Assembly: GCA_002308955.1 (NCBI GenBank)
Contig: DBWJ01000094.1
Span: 1 to 20,490 of the forward strand
Direction: 5' to 3'
Length of the DNA: 20,490 nt
Source: Lachnoclostridium sp. UBA1241
GTDB lineage: Bacteria; Bacillota; Clostridia; Lachnospirales; Lachnospiraceae
Below are positions 14,053 to 20,490 of this stretch, in pieces. Within the stretch, counting starts at the first letter, position 1. Each line of letters begins with the position of its first letter. The notes below the pieces were generated by a model. That model was not told the DNA's origin. It saw only the letters and a list, made by a program, of their open reading frames with translations, and did not search any database. The translations under genes were made by a program, and so were the position numbers.

Positions 14053-15606
14053 CTACGCCAACAGACTCCATTCACTGCAATCCATTACATCGGTAGCTAA
14101 ATCCTCATAAAACTCAGGCTCGTGGCATACCATTAATACCGTGCCCTTGTATTCCGAAAGCGCGCGGTGCAGCTCGCTTTTTGCATCCACGTCGAGATGG
14201 TTGGTGGGCTCGTCGAGGATCAGAAGGTTACTCTCCCGGTTCATCAGCTTACAAAGGCGGACCTTCGCCTGCTCGCCTCCCGAGAGTACACGAACCTGGC
14301 TTTCGATATGCTTGGTCGTAAGGCCGCATTTGGCGAGCGCCGAGCGGACCTCATAGTTTGTGTAAGACGGGTACTCGTCCCAGAACTCGTCCATGCACGT
14401 CTTCGTGCCTTCCCCGGAGAGTTCCTGCTCGAAGTAGCCGATTGCGAGATAATCCCCGAGCGTCACCTTCCCGGAAATCATCGGAATCTGTCCGAGAATG
14501 CTCCTTAGAAGCGTTGTCTTTCCGATTCCGTTCGCGCCCTTCAGAATCACCTTCTGCCCGCGCTCGATCTTAATGTTTAAAGGGCGGGACAGCGGACGGT
14601 CATAGCCGATCACAAGGTCCGTCGTCTCAATCACGACACGTGACGGAACCCGTGCCTCCTTAAAGGAGAATTCCGGCTTCGGATTCTCCCGCACAAGCTC
14701 GATGACATCCATCTTATCGAGCTTCTTCTGGCGGGACATTGCCATATTACGGGTGGCGACACGTGACTTGTTGCGCGCCACGAAATCCTTTAATTCCTTA
14801 ATCTCCTGCTGCTGGCGGTTGTAGGCGGCCTCGATCTGGCCCTTACGCATCTCGTATACCTCAAGGAAATGGTCATAATCCCCGGGATACCTTGAAAGCT
14901 GTGCGTTCTCCACATGCCAGATGACATTGACGACGCTGTTCAGAAACGGGATATCATGCGAGATTAGAATGAACGCGTTCTCATAGTCGTTCAGATACCG
15001 TTTCAGCCATTCGATATGCTGCTCGTCGAGGTAGTTGGTCGGCTCGTCGAGAAGCAGAATGTCGGGCTTCTCCAGAAGAAGCTTCGCAAGCAGTACCTTG
15101 GTACGCTGTCCGCCGGACAGCTCGCTGACATCCTTGTCAAAACCGAGCGCGTCCAGTTCGAAGGCGTGCCCGATCTCATCAATCTTCGTGTCGATTGCGT
15201 AGAAATCATGCTGCTCAAGCATCTCCTGCAGCACTCCCATCTCCTCCATCAGCTCGTTCATCGAGTCCTCATCCGCGTCGCTCATCTTCTCGCAGATGAC
15301 GTTAATCTCCTCTTCCTTCTCATACAGCCACGAAAAAGCGGACGCGAGGACGTCACGGATCGTCATGCCGGGCTTCAATACGGTATGTTGGTCGAGATAC
15401 CCCACGCGCACATGCTTCGCCCAGGTAACGGTTCCCTCGTCCGGCATCAGATGTCCTGTGATGATATTAAAAAACGTACTCTTGCCTTCGCCGTTCGCGC
15501 CGATCAGACCGATGTGCTCGCCGGCAAGAAGCCGGAACGTCACGTCACGGAATATGGCGCGGTCGCCGAAGCCGTGTGACAGATTTTCAACTGAAAGAAT
15601 GCTCAT
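14053..15606 (-). CDS. ABC-F family ATP-binding protein (YbiT/YkpA-like)
   Basis: ABC-F proteins have two ATPase domains and no membrane domain; they bind the ribosome and help stalled or antibiotic-bound ribosomes. In 517 aa: first Walker A GANGEGKST (36-44), signature LSGGQ (163-167), DEPTNYLD (187-194); the inter-domain PtIM-type linker (about 245-305, basic, with RNMAMSRQKKLDKM); second Walker A GANGIGKT (357-364), LSGGE (441-445) and DEPTNHLD (465-472). Length and the short linker fit the YbiT/YkpA group better than Uup or resistance types such as OptrA. The second H-loop reads VCHEPEF, a little off the usual SHDR. The ATG lies one base after the DUF1015 stop (TAATATG) with no clear Shine-Dalgarno, so translation probably depends on reinitiation. 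Confidence 0.92.
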   Translation of the reverse strand: MSILSVENLSHGFGDRAIFRDVTFRLLAGEHIGLIGANGEGKSTFFNIITGHLMPDEGTVTWAKHVRVGYLDQHTVLKPGMTIRDVLASAFSWLYEKEEEINVICEKMSDADEDSMNELMEEMGVLQEMLEQHDFYAIDTKIDEIGHAFELDALGFDKDVSELSGGQRTKVLLAKLLLEKPDILLLDEPTNYLDEQHIEWLKRYLNDYENAFILISHDIPFLNSVVNVIWHVENAQLSRYPGDYDHFLEVYEMRKGQIEAAYNRQQQEIKELKDFVARNKSRVATRNMAMSRQKKLDKMDVIELVRENPKPEFSFKEARVPSRVVIETTDLVIGYDRPLSRPLNIKIERGQKVILKGANGIGKTTLLRSILGQIPMISGKVTLGDYLAIGYFEQELSGEGTKTCMDEFWDEYPSYTNYEVRSALAKCGLTTKHIESQVRVLSGGEQAKVRLCKLMNRESNLLILDEPTNHLDVDAKSELHRALSEYKGTVLMVCHEPEFYEDLATDVMDCSEWSLLA

Positions 15607-15607
15607 A

Positions 15608-16849
15608 TTAACTCAACTTATGAATAAACAGACCGCTCCGAAGCTTCGGCTCGAACCAGGTGGACTTCGGAGGCATCAGAAGGCCTGCGTCCGCCACGCT
15701 GAAAAGCTCGGAAATCTGCGTCGGATACATGGAAAATGCGACGGTCATATCAAGGGAAACTCTGCGCTCCAGTTCCTTAAGGCCGCGGATTCCGCCGATG
15801 AAATCAATCCGCTTGTCGGTTCTCGGATCGCCGATGCCGAGCACCGGACCGAGGAGGTAATCCTGTAAAAGCGACACGTCAAGACCCGCTACCGGATCCA
15901 TAACCTTCTGCATGCGAAGACCGGCGGAAAGTTTGTACCATTTGCCGTCAAGATACATGCCGAACGTCCCCTTCTTCGTAGGGCCGAAGGGCTCCGTACC
16001 GAGTTCCTCAACCGTAAAATCCTTCCGGATCGCGGCAAGAAACGCGTCCTTCGTAAGGCCGTTCAGATCCTTCACGACACGGTTGTACGGAAGAATCATC
16101 AGCTGGTCCTCCGGAAACAGCACGGACAGGAAGAAATTGTACTCCTCCGTTCCGGTGTAGCCGGGGTTCTCCTGACGGCGCTTTAAGCCCACCTTAACGG
16201 CACTGGCGGCACGGTGATGGCCGTCTGCGATATAAATGCTTTCAATGCCGGCAAATGCCACACGGATTGCCTCTACGTCCTTCTTATCGGCAATTCTCCA
16301 CACGTTGTGGGTGATGCCGTCATCGGCCGTGAAAGCGTACAGCGGGGCGGTCTTCTGATAGGCCGTCATGATGCCGGAGATTACGTCGTTGCTGCGGTAA
16401 GCAAGGAAGATCGGACCGGTCTGCGCATTGCACGTGTCGACGTGGCGGATGCGGTCCAGTTCCTTCTCCTCACGGGTATTCTCATGCTTTTTGATGACGC
16501 CGCTTACATAGTCATCGATGGATGCGCATGCGACGATACCGGTCTGGGAACGTCCGTCCATGATCAGTTCGTACACATAGTAGCAATCCTCAGTGTCGGT
16601 CAGATATGTGCCGTCCGCAATACGCGCGTCAAGAAGTTCTTTCGCCTTCGCATAGACCTTCGGGTCATAGGTATCGACATCATCGGGGAGATTGCTCTCC
16701 GCACGGTCAATGTTGAGGAACGAAAGCGGGTCCTTAAGCGCTACCTCCTTCGCCTCTTTACGGTTGTAAACATCGTACGGCAGAGCCGCCACACGGGAAG
16801 CAAGTTCCGGTGCCGGACGAACCGCCGGGAAAGGTTTTACCAAAGCCAT
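15608..16849 (-). CDS. DUF1015 family protein
   Basis: This 413-aa cytoplasmic protein matches the DUF1015 family, widespread in Clostridia and often found near serine-biosynthesis genes; its biochemical role is not established. Family marks are the opening VKPFPAVRPAPELASRVAALPYDV, SFLNIDR (43-49), HENTREEKELDR (122-133), and the invariant ADGHHRAAS (208-216). The His-rich block resembles the ParB/Srx-like DGHHR nuclease-NTPase fold, so metal or nucleotide binding is plausible but inferred. Length is typical. GGAGG lies 8 bases before the ATG; it is 20 bases after the six-helix membrane gene and one base before the ABC-F gene. No serA or serC lies in this window. Confidence 0.9.
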   Translation of the reverse strand: MALVKPFPAVRPAPELASRVAALPYDVYNRKEAKEVALKDPLSFLNIDRAESNLPDDVDTYDPKVYAKAKELLDARIADGTYLTDTEDCYYVYELIMDGRSQTGIVACASIDDYVSGVIKKHENTREEKELDRIRHVDTCNAQTGPIFLAYRSNDVISGIMTAYQKTAPLYAFTADDGITHNVWRIADKKDVEAIRVAFAGIESIYIADGHHRAASAVKVGLKRRQENPGYTGTEEYNFFLSVLFPEDQLMILPYNRVVKDLNGLTKDAFLAAIRKDFTVEELGTEPFGPTKKGTFGMYLDGKWYKLSAGLRMQKVMDPVAGLDVSLLQDYLLGPVLGIGDPRTDKRIDFIGGIRGLKELERRVSLDMTVAFSMYPTQISELFSVADAGLLMPPKSTWFEPKLRSGLFIHKLS

Positions 16850-16869
16850 ATTATTATATCCTCCGTTTG

Positions 16870-17610
16870 TTATTCTGATTTCCAGTTATGCTTCTTAAGC
16901 GAAGCTAACGTCACTACGAAAAGAATCGCCGTAACAACTATGCAGAAGCCGGCGCTCGCCAAATGATAAGTCAGCGTGTCGAAAGAACCGAGCAGCTGAA
17001 GATTCAGTTTTACGAGAAAGTAGCCGAGCATGGCAAAGAAAAGAGCGGCAAGAATTCCCGCGTAACGGGATTTCGTAAAAAGGTTGTAAGCTATCGTCAC
17101 GCAAAAGAACACAAGCGTCGTGAAGAGAAAAGCAATCGTCAGCAGTTCAAGCACCGTCGTCGCAATCACCGCTCCGCTGTTCGGCCCCGGAAACATGGTA
17201 TTCCATATGTCCGAAATACCTTTCTTTTCTTCCGGGAAAACGCCTGTACTCCACATGATATCCAGTCCGAGAAGAAGGATATAGAGTCCGCCGATTACAA
17301 AAAGAATAACCGAGTACAGCGCAGTCAGTTTTATAAACGTCATTGCGCTGCTGTCACCCGCCGCTTTATTCACACGGTAATAGTTTTCGTCCCTAAGATG
17401 ACGCATCATTGCCTTGCCGGACGAGACAAGAAGAATCACGAATGCAATCATCGCGGTAAAAAGAAACATTTGAATAATCGTGGCCACAAGTCCTTTGTTC
17501 TTCGAAAACATGCCGAAACACATGAACACCTCAAGCACCAGAAGGGACATCAGCGTCATGCATGAAGCCGTCACAAACAGAGGGGCTTCTCTTTTGAGAT
17601 ATTCTTTCAT
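16870..17610 (-). CDS. Uncharacterised six-helix membrane protein
   Basis: Family not recognised. The 246 residues form about six hydrophobic helices (near 10-33, 43-65, 91-114, 149-172, 180-200, 213-237) with short loops; the longest loop (about 115-148, containing WSTGVFPEEKKGISDIWN) joins helices 3 and 4. The C-terminus is short and basic (LKKHNWKSE), predicted cytoplasmic. No transporter signature, catalytic motif or signal peptide cleavage site is visible. TGGAGG lies 6-7 bases before the ATG. It follows a hairpin-rich 145-base spacer after the SH3 gene and precedes the DUF1015 gene by 20 bases, so it probably heads the downstream transcription unit or is read through from argS. Confidence 0.8.
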   Translation of the reverse strand: MKEYLKREAPLFVTASCMTLMSLLVLEVFMCFGMFSKNKGLVATIIQMFLFTAMIAFVILLVSSGKAMMRHLRDENYYRVNKAAGDSSAMTFIKLTALYSVILFVIGGLYILLLGLDIMWSTGVFPEEKKGISDIWNTMFPGPNSGAVIATTVLELLTIAFLFTTLVFFCVTIAYNLFTKSRYAGILAALFFAMLGYFLVKLNLQLLGSFDTLTYHLASAGFCIVVTAILFVVTLASLKKHNWKSE

Positions 17611-17640
17611 TTTTCCTCCAAAACGGTCCTAAATCGAACA

Positions 17641-17675
17641 CTTGGGTGTGGCGGACCACACCCAAGGATTTTTTT
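17641..17675 (+). terminator. Strong hairpin with U tract on the plus strand
   Basis: An 11-bp stem CTTGGGTGTGG/CCACACCCAAG (17641-17651 and 17656-17666) with a CGGA loop is followed on the plus strand by GGA and seven Ts (17669-17675). In plus orientation this is a textbook intrinsic terminator, but no plus-strand gene precedes it. On the minus strand the sequence after the stem (TGTTCGATTTAGG) is only moderately T-rich, so it may still weakly end the argS-SH3 transcript or sit as a stable 5' hairpin ahead of the six-helix membrane gene. Confidence 0.6.
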
Positions 17676-17683
17676 CTTTATGT

Positions 17684-17749
17684 GCCGCGCAACATCTGCG
17701 CAGGCTTTTCTTCCGGACACTTCAAAGCGCCGGCTCTGCCCTTCGGCAG
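17684..17749 (-). other. Three further consecutive hairpins after the SH3 gene
   Basis: Read on the minus strand just past the SH3 gene stop: a CTGCC/GGCAG stem with a GAAG loop (17736-17749); a CCGG/CCGG stem with an inner four-pair helix and a UUGA loop (17713-17733); and an 8-pair GCC-GCGCA/TGCGC-GGC stem with one bulge (17684-17705). Together with the 11-bp hairpin at 17641-17666 they make four stems in about 110 bases. I recognise no known riboswitch or T-box motif. Confidence 0.45.
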
Positions 17750-17755
17750 CTAAGA

Positions 17756-19063
17756 TCACAGCTCAACAAGTTCCTTCCGTGCAAGCTTATCCTTCTTTAA
17801 GAAACGAAGATCGCGGCCGAAACGGACCTGAATGATTTCGGAATCGGTGTTGTCCACAACAATGCCTTCGCCGTACAGCTTGTGGACAATCGGATCCTGA
17901 GCGCGGAGCGCGTCGAGCTTGATGCGGAGGCGTTCCTCCGGAGTAGGCTCGTCAGCTTCGAAGTAGGAATCCACAACCGGCGTCTCATCGAGAATGCTTG
18001 CTGCGGAACCGGCCTTCTTGATGGCATTGCCGGAAGGAGCTTCCGTCTTGCCCTTCAGACGGTCAAAATATGCGAGGTCATCATCCGAAACATCGAAGGA
18101 ATCCTCTGTTTTCGCGGGAGCCTTGTCAGCGCCCTTGCGGCGGAAATCATCAACTACTCTTACGTCGTCGTCGCTGAGTCCGTCCTCTTCCTCGTCATCC
18201 TCGAAGGAAGAATCGTATTTCGAAGCGGGCTTCTCCGGACGGGACGGCTTTACAGGCTTGCCGTCTTCATCATGTCCGAAATTCATGCTCGCGTAATAAT
18301 TCTTCTTGGCTTCCTTGAAGTCCTCTTCGTCCTCTCCGTCGATTCGCTCCATAGCGGGACGGCGCTTGCTGTAACGCTCCATCTCCTCTTCGAGTTTCTT
18401 CTCCTGAATGCGCTGGAAGATTGTGTAAACGATGATCAGAGCAATGACGATCAGGCAGACCACAAGGATCGGGATCCATTTGCGGTTCTTGGGAGCGGAA
18501 ACAACCTCGTCCACGTTCGGAGGCGAAGTGGGAGTCGGTGTGCTTACACCCGGAATCGGAGAAATCTGCTCATCCGGTACATCCGTAGGAAGAACGGGAA
18601 CCTCCGTAGGAGTGGGCTCCGGCGTAGGCGTCGGCGTAAACAGAATCTGCGTATTCTCACGCGTTACACGAGGCTTGTAGATGTAACCCTCAATCTCCTT
18701 ATCCTTAAACACCGCAGTGATGTGGTACCAGGGATCGAGATCCACGTCCTTGGTTTCACCCCATACGAAAACTTCGGTGTTCTTGGTAAGCGTAACAACC
18801 GTTCCGTCGTCTAATGTTACCTTCGGGAAAGCTTTCGTTCCCGGACCGGCATACACGGTAGCGGAATCGCTGTTGATATATCCTCTGTAGTATCCGTTCA
18901 GATACTGCTCTTTATTCACATAATCCTGAATCGGCGTAGGCGTCGGGGTGGGCGTCTTCACCGTGTCATCGGCTGCTCCGGCCTTTCCTGCGGGAAGCAT
19001 GCAGCATAGCACAAGCATGGCCACAGCCAAACCCTTGAGAATCGGTGCAATCGTTCTCTTCAT
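17756..19063 (-). CDS. Exported SH3-domain protein with one membrane helix and long acidic cytoplasmic tail
   Basis: The 435-aa protein has a cleavable-type signal peptide (1-31, ending AGKAGA), a Thr-Pro repeat (37-44), a bacterial SH3-like region (about 55-135, with NSDSATVYAGPGTKAFPKV typical of SH3b), and a second Pro/Thr-rich spacer (143-180). A transmembrane helix (about 196-217) follows, then a mostly disordered acidic tail (220-385). The final 45 residues (DPIVHKLYGEGIVVDNTD, then VRFGRDLRFLKK) resemble the small KOW/Tudor-like barrel at the C-terminus of PcrA/UvrD helicases. The outer half could bind wall peptides and the inner end nucleic acid or protein partners; both are inference. 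AAGGAG precedes the ATG by 10 bases. It follows argS by 50 bases. Confidence 0.83.
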   Translation of the reverse strand: MKRTIAPILKGLAVAMLVLCCMLPAGKAGAADDTVKTPTPTPTPIQDYVNKEQYLNGYYRGYINSDSATVYAGPGTKAFPKVTLDDGTVVTLTKNTEVFVWGETKDVDLDPWYHITAVFKDKEIEGYIYKPRVTRENTQILFTPTPTPEPTPTEVPVLPTDVPDEQISPIPGVSTPTPTSPPNVDEVVSAPKNRKWIPILVVCLIVIALIIVYTIFQRIQEKKLEEEMERYSKRRPAMERIDGEDEEDFKEAKKNYYASMNFGHDEDGKPVKPSRPEKPASKYDSSFEDDEEEDGLSDDDVRVVDDFRRKGADKAPAKTEDSFDVSDDDLAYFDRLKGKTEAPSGNAIKKAGSAASILDETPVVDSYFEADEPTPEERLRIKLDALRAQDPIVHKLYGEGIVVDNTDSEIIQVRFGRDLRFLKKDKLARKELVEL

Positions 19064-19088
19064 CTGTTCATTTCTCCTTTCAAAATCG

Positions 19089-19108
19089 GTAACGGTATGT
19101 ATCGTTAC
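19089..19108 (-). other. Small inverted repeat between argS and the SH3 gene
   Basis: A 6-bp stem GTAACG/CGTTAC with an 8-base loop lies a few bases past the argS stop, followed on the minus strand by CGATTTTG. The stem is short and the T tract is weak, so it could at most be a weak attenuator or mRNA end stabiliser. Confidence 0.3.
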
Positions 19109-19113
19109 AAATT

Positions 19114-20490
19114 TTACATCTTATCCGGTGCTTCGAAACCGAGCATCGAAATACAGTCATTCAAAATTCCGAGAGTCGTTTTAATCAGAACAATCCATTC
19201 CGCCTTCTTCGTCTCATCCGGCTCCGTCACGATCTTGTTGGCGTGATAGAATCCGTTGAACGCGTCAGCCAGACCGTAGATGTACTGGCAGATCCGCATC
19301 GGGGCAAGCTCCGAAACCGCTTTCTCCACGCTGTCACTGTACCGTGCAAGCGTCAGCAGCAGTTCGTTCTCTTCCGGTCCGATTTCTCTTACGGAAGGCT
19401 TCTTCGCTTCGGCCGCGTCGCCGAGCTTCGCTAAGATAGACTTGATCCGGACCATCGTGTAAAGGATGTACGGCCCGGTGTTGCCTTCAAACGAAGTGAA
19501 CCGCTCGATATCGAAGATGTAGTCCTTGGTGGACTGGTTACTGAGGTCTCCGTATTTGAGAGCCGCAAGTCCTACCTGCGTTGCAATCCTTTCCTTCTCC
19601 TCGTCGCTCATGTCGCGGTCGGCCATCTTCGAGCGGACCTCATCCACAATCTGATCAACGAGCATCAGAAGCCGCATTACGCCGCCGTCCCTTGTCTTGA
19701 ACGGCTTTCCGTCCTTGCCGGTCATCGTTCCGAAACCGATATGCACAAGCTCGGTCTCGGGCTTTACGATCTTCGTCTTCTTCGCGCAGCGGAAAATCTG
19801 CTCGAAGTAAAGCGACTGCCGCTTATCCACGATGTAGATGATCCGATCGGGATTGTACTTCGTCATACGCTCCACGATCGTCGCAAGATCGGTCGTGTTG
19901 TAAAGCGTCGCACCGTCCGACTTGAGAATCATGCACGGAGGCATCTCTTTCGTATCGGTATCTTCCTTGACATCCACAACGAGAGCGCCTTCACTGATGT
20001 GCGCGTAGCCGCCGTCCTTCATGCCTTTGATCATGTCCGGAATGTACTTCTGCGCGTCGCTCTCCTTGCCCCAGACGTCAAATACGGTACCGAGGCTGTC
20101 GTAACTCTTCTTAAGGTCCTCCATGGAAACCCGCATAATGTGTTCCCAAAGAGCCATATAACCTCTGCGTCCCTGCTGCAATTCAAGAATCGCCTTGCGG
20201 GACTCTTCGCGGTAGTCGTCATGCTCCTTCGACCACTTGCTCGCGTACGGATAAATCTCTTCCAGTTCGGAAACGGTGAACGGCGCTTCCTTCGGATACT
20301 CGCCCGTGTAGTCCGGGTCGAAATACGGAAGATCCGGCTGTCTCACCTTAAGCTCGGTAATGATCAGTCCGATTGGGGTTCCCCAGTCGCCGAGATGGGC
20401 ATCACCGATCACCTCATGACCGGCATAGCGGAGAATCCGCTTCACCGACTCGCCGATAACCGCCGGACGCATATGTCCGACATGCAGGGG
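19114..20490 (-). CDS. argS: Arginyl-tRNA synthetase, partial (5' end beyond window)
   Basis: This class I aminoacyl-tRNA synthetase charges tRNA-Arg. The frame is open to the last base of the window, so 458 codons of the C-terminal part are present and the start lies outside. The first visible residues PLHVGH are the HIGH-type ATP signature. Further on are DAHLGDWGTPIG, the TLYNTTDLAT block, VDKRQSLYFEQIF, GTMTGKDGKPFKTRDGG (the position of KMSKS, degenerate as usual in ArgRS), and a C-terminal DALR anticodon-binding domain ending LGFEAPDKM. The ATG at 20472 is internal, not the start, since the HVGH motif precedes it. Length and motif order are normal. Confidence 0.96.
   Translation of the reverse strand, partial: PLHVGHMRPAVIGESVKRILRYAGHEVIGDAHLGDWGTPIGLIITELKVRQPDLPYFDPDYTGEYPKEAPFTVSELEEIYPYASKWSKEHDDYREESRKAILELQQGRRGYMALWEHIMRVSMEDLKKSYDSLGTVFDVWGKESDAQKYIPDMIKGMKDGGYAHISEGALVVDVKEDTDTKEMPPCMILKSDGATLYNTTDLATIVERMTKYNPDRIIYIVDKRQSLYFEQIFRCAKKTKIVKPETELVHIGFGTMTGKDGKPFKTRDGGVMRLLMLVDQIVDEVRSKMADRDMSDEEKERIATQVGLAALKYGDLSNQSTKDYIFDIERFTSFEGNTGPYILYTMVRIKSILAKLGDAAEAKKPSVREIGPEENELLLTLARYSDSVEKAVSELAPMRICQYIYGLADAFNGFYHANKIVTEPDETKKAEWIVLIKTTLGILNDCISMLGFEAPDKM

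Noticed and set aside
18510..18960. Thr-Pro repeats as a DNA repeat or recombination element
   Set aside because: They are in-frame codons of proline/threonine-rich spacers in the SH3 protein, a common wall-spanning design, not an independent repeat.

Overview
The window reads as chromosomal housekeeping DNA from a moderately GC-rich Gram-positive anaerobe of the class Clostridia, most likely a Lachnospiraceae-type bacterium. The signs are the cdaA-cdaR pair, an HPr with both His15 and Ser46, a long two-domain LeuA, a DUF1015 protein, Pro-Thr-rich exported proteins, and strong AGGAGG ribosome binding sites before nearly every gene. I see no tRNA, rRNA, CRISPR, transposase or prophage gene. 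No stretch longer than 300 bases lacks a gene. The largest gap is 11123-11376 (promoter, repeats, terminator), then 1680-1891 (divergent promoter region).

Layout, left to right. (1) 1-1679: the 3' end of an AGE-family sugar epimerase/isomerase (+) meets clpX (-) tail to tail; their stop codons interlock in one CTAG. (2) 1680-3182: clpX and htrA diverge from a shared 212-bp region with a good sigma-A promoter for clpX. htrA ends at a symmetrical terminator. (3) 3252-11139: one minus-strand operon begins at an extended -10 promoter near 11131-11139. It runs through a small leader ORF, two unknown membrane proteins, cdaA (c-di-AMP synthase), cdaR, an HPr, leuA, an IspD/TarI cytidylyltransferase and glf, and ends at the 3156-3182 terminator. 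Spacings are short or overlapping throughout; the widest gap is 64 nt before cdaA. (4) 11299-20490: a second minus-strand gene series. It holds argS (5' end outside the window), an exported/anchored SH3 protein, a hairpin-rich spacer, a six-helix membrane protein, a DUF1015 protein, an ABC-F ATPase, an unknown single-pass protein and a GH43 glycosidase, and ends at a U-tract terminator.

Functionally, the central operon links c-di-AMP signalling and the cell envelope (CdaA/CdaR, Glf, TarI-like enzyme) with carbon and nitrogen metabolism (HPr, LeuA). The left end pairs two protein-quality-control genes, clpX and htrA. The right block mixes translation genes (ArgRS, ABC-F) with proteins I cannot assign.

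The points most worth a second look are: a tandemly duplicated translation-initiation region that makes an 11-codon leader ORF ahead of the cda operon; two unknown membrane proteins co-transcribed with cdaA/cdaR; an SH3/transmembrane protein with a KOW/Tudor-like cytoplasmic end; a four-hairpin spacer at 17641-17749; and an orphan ClpX with an unusually long linker. I found no clear defence, mobile or otherwise spectacular system.
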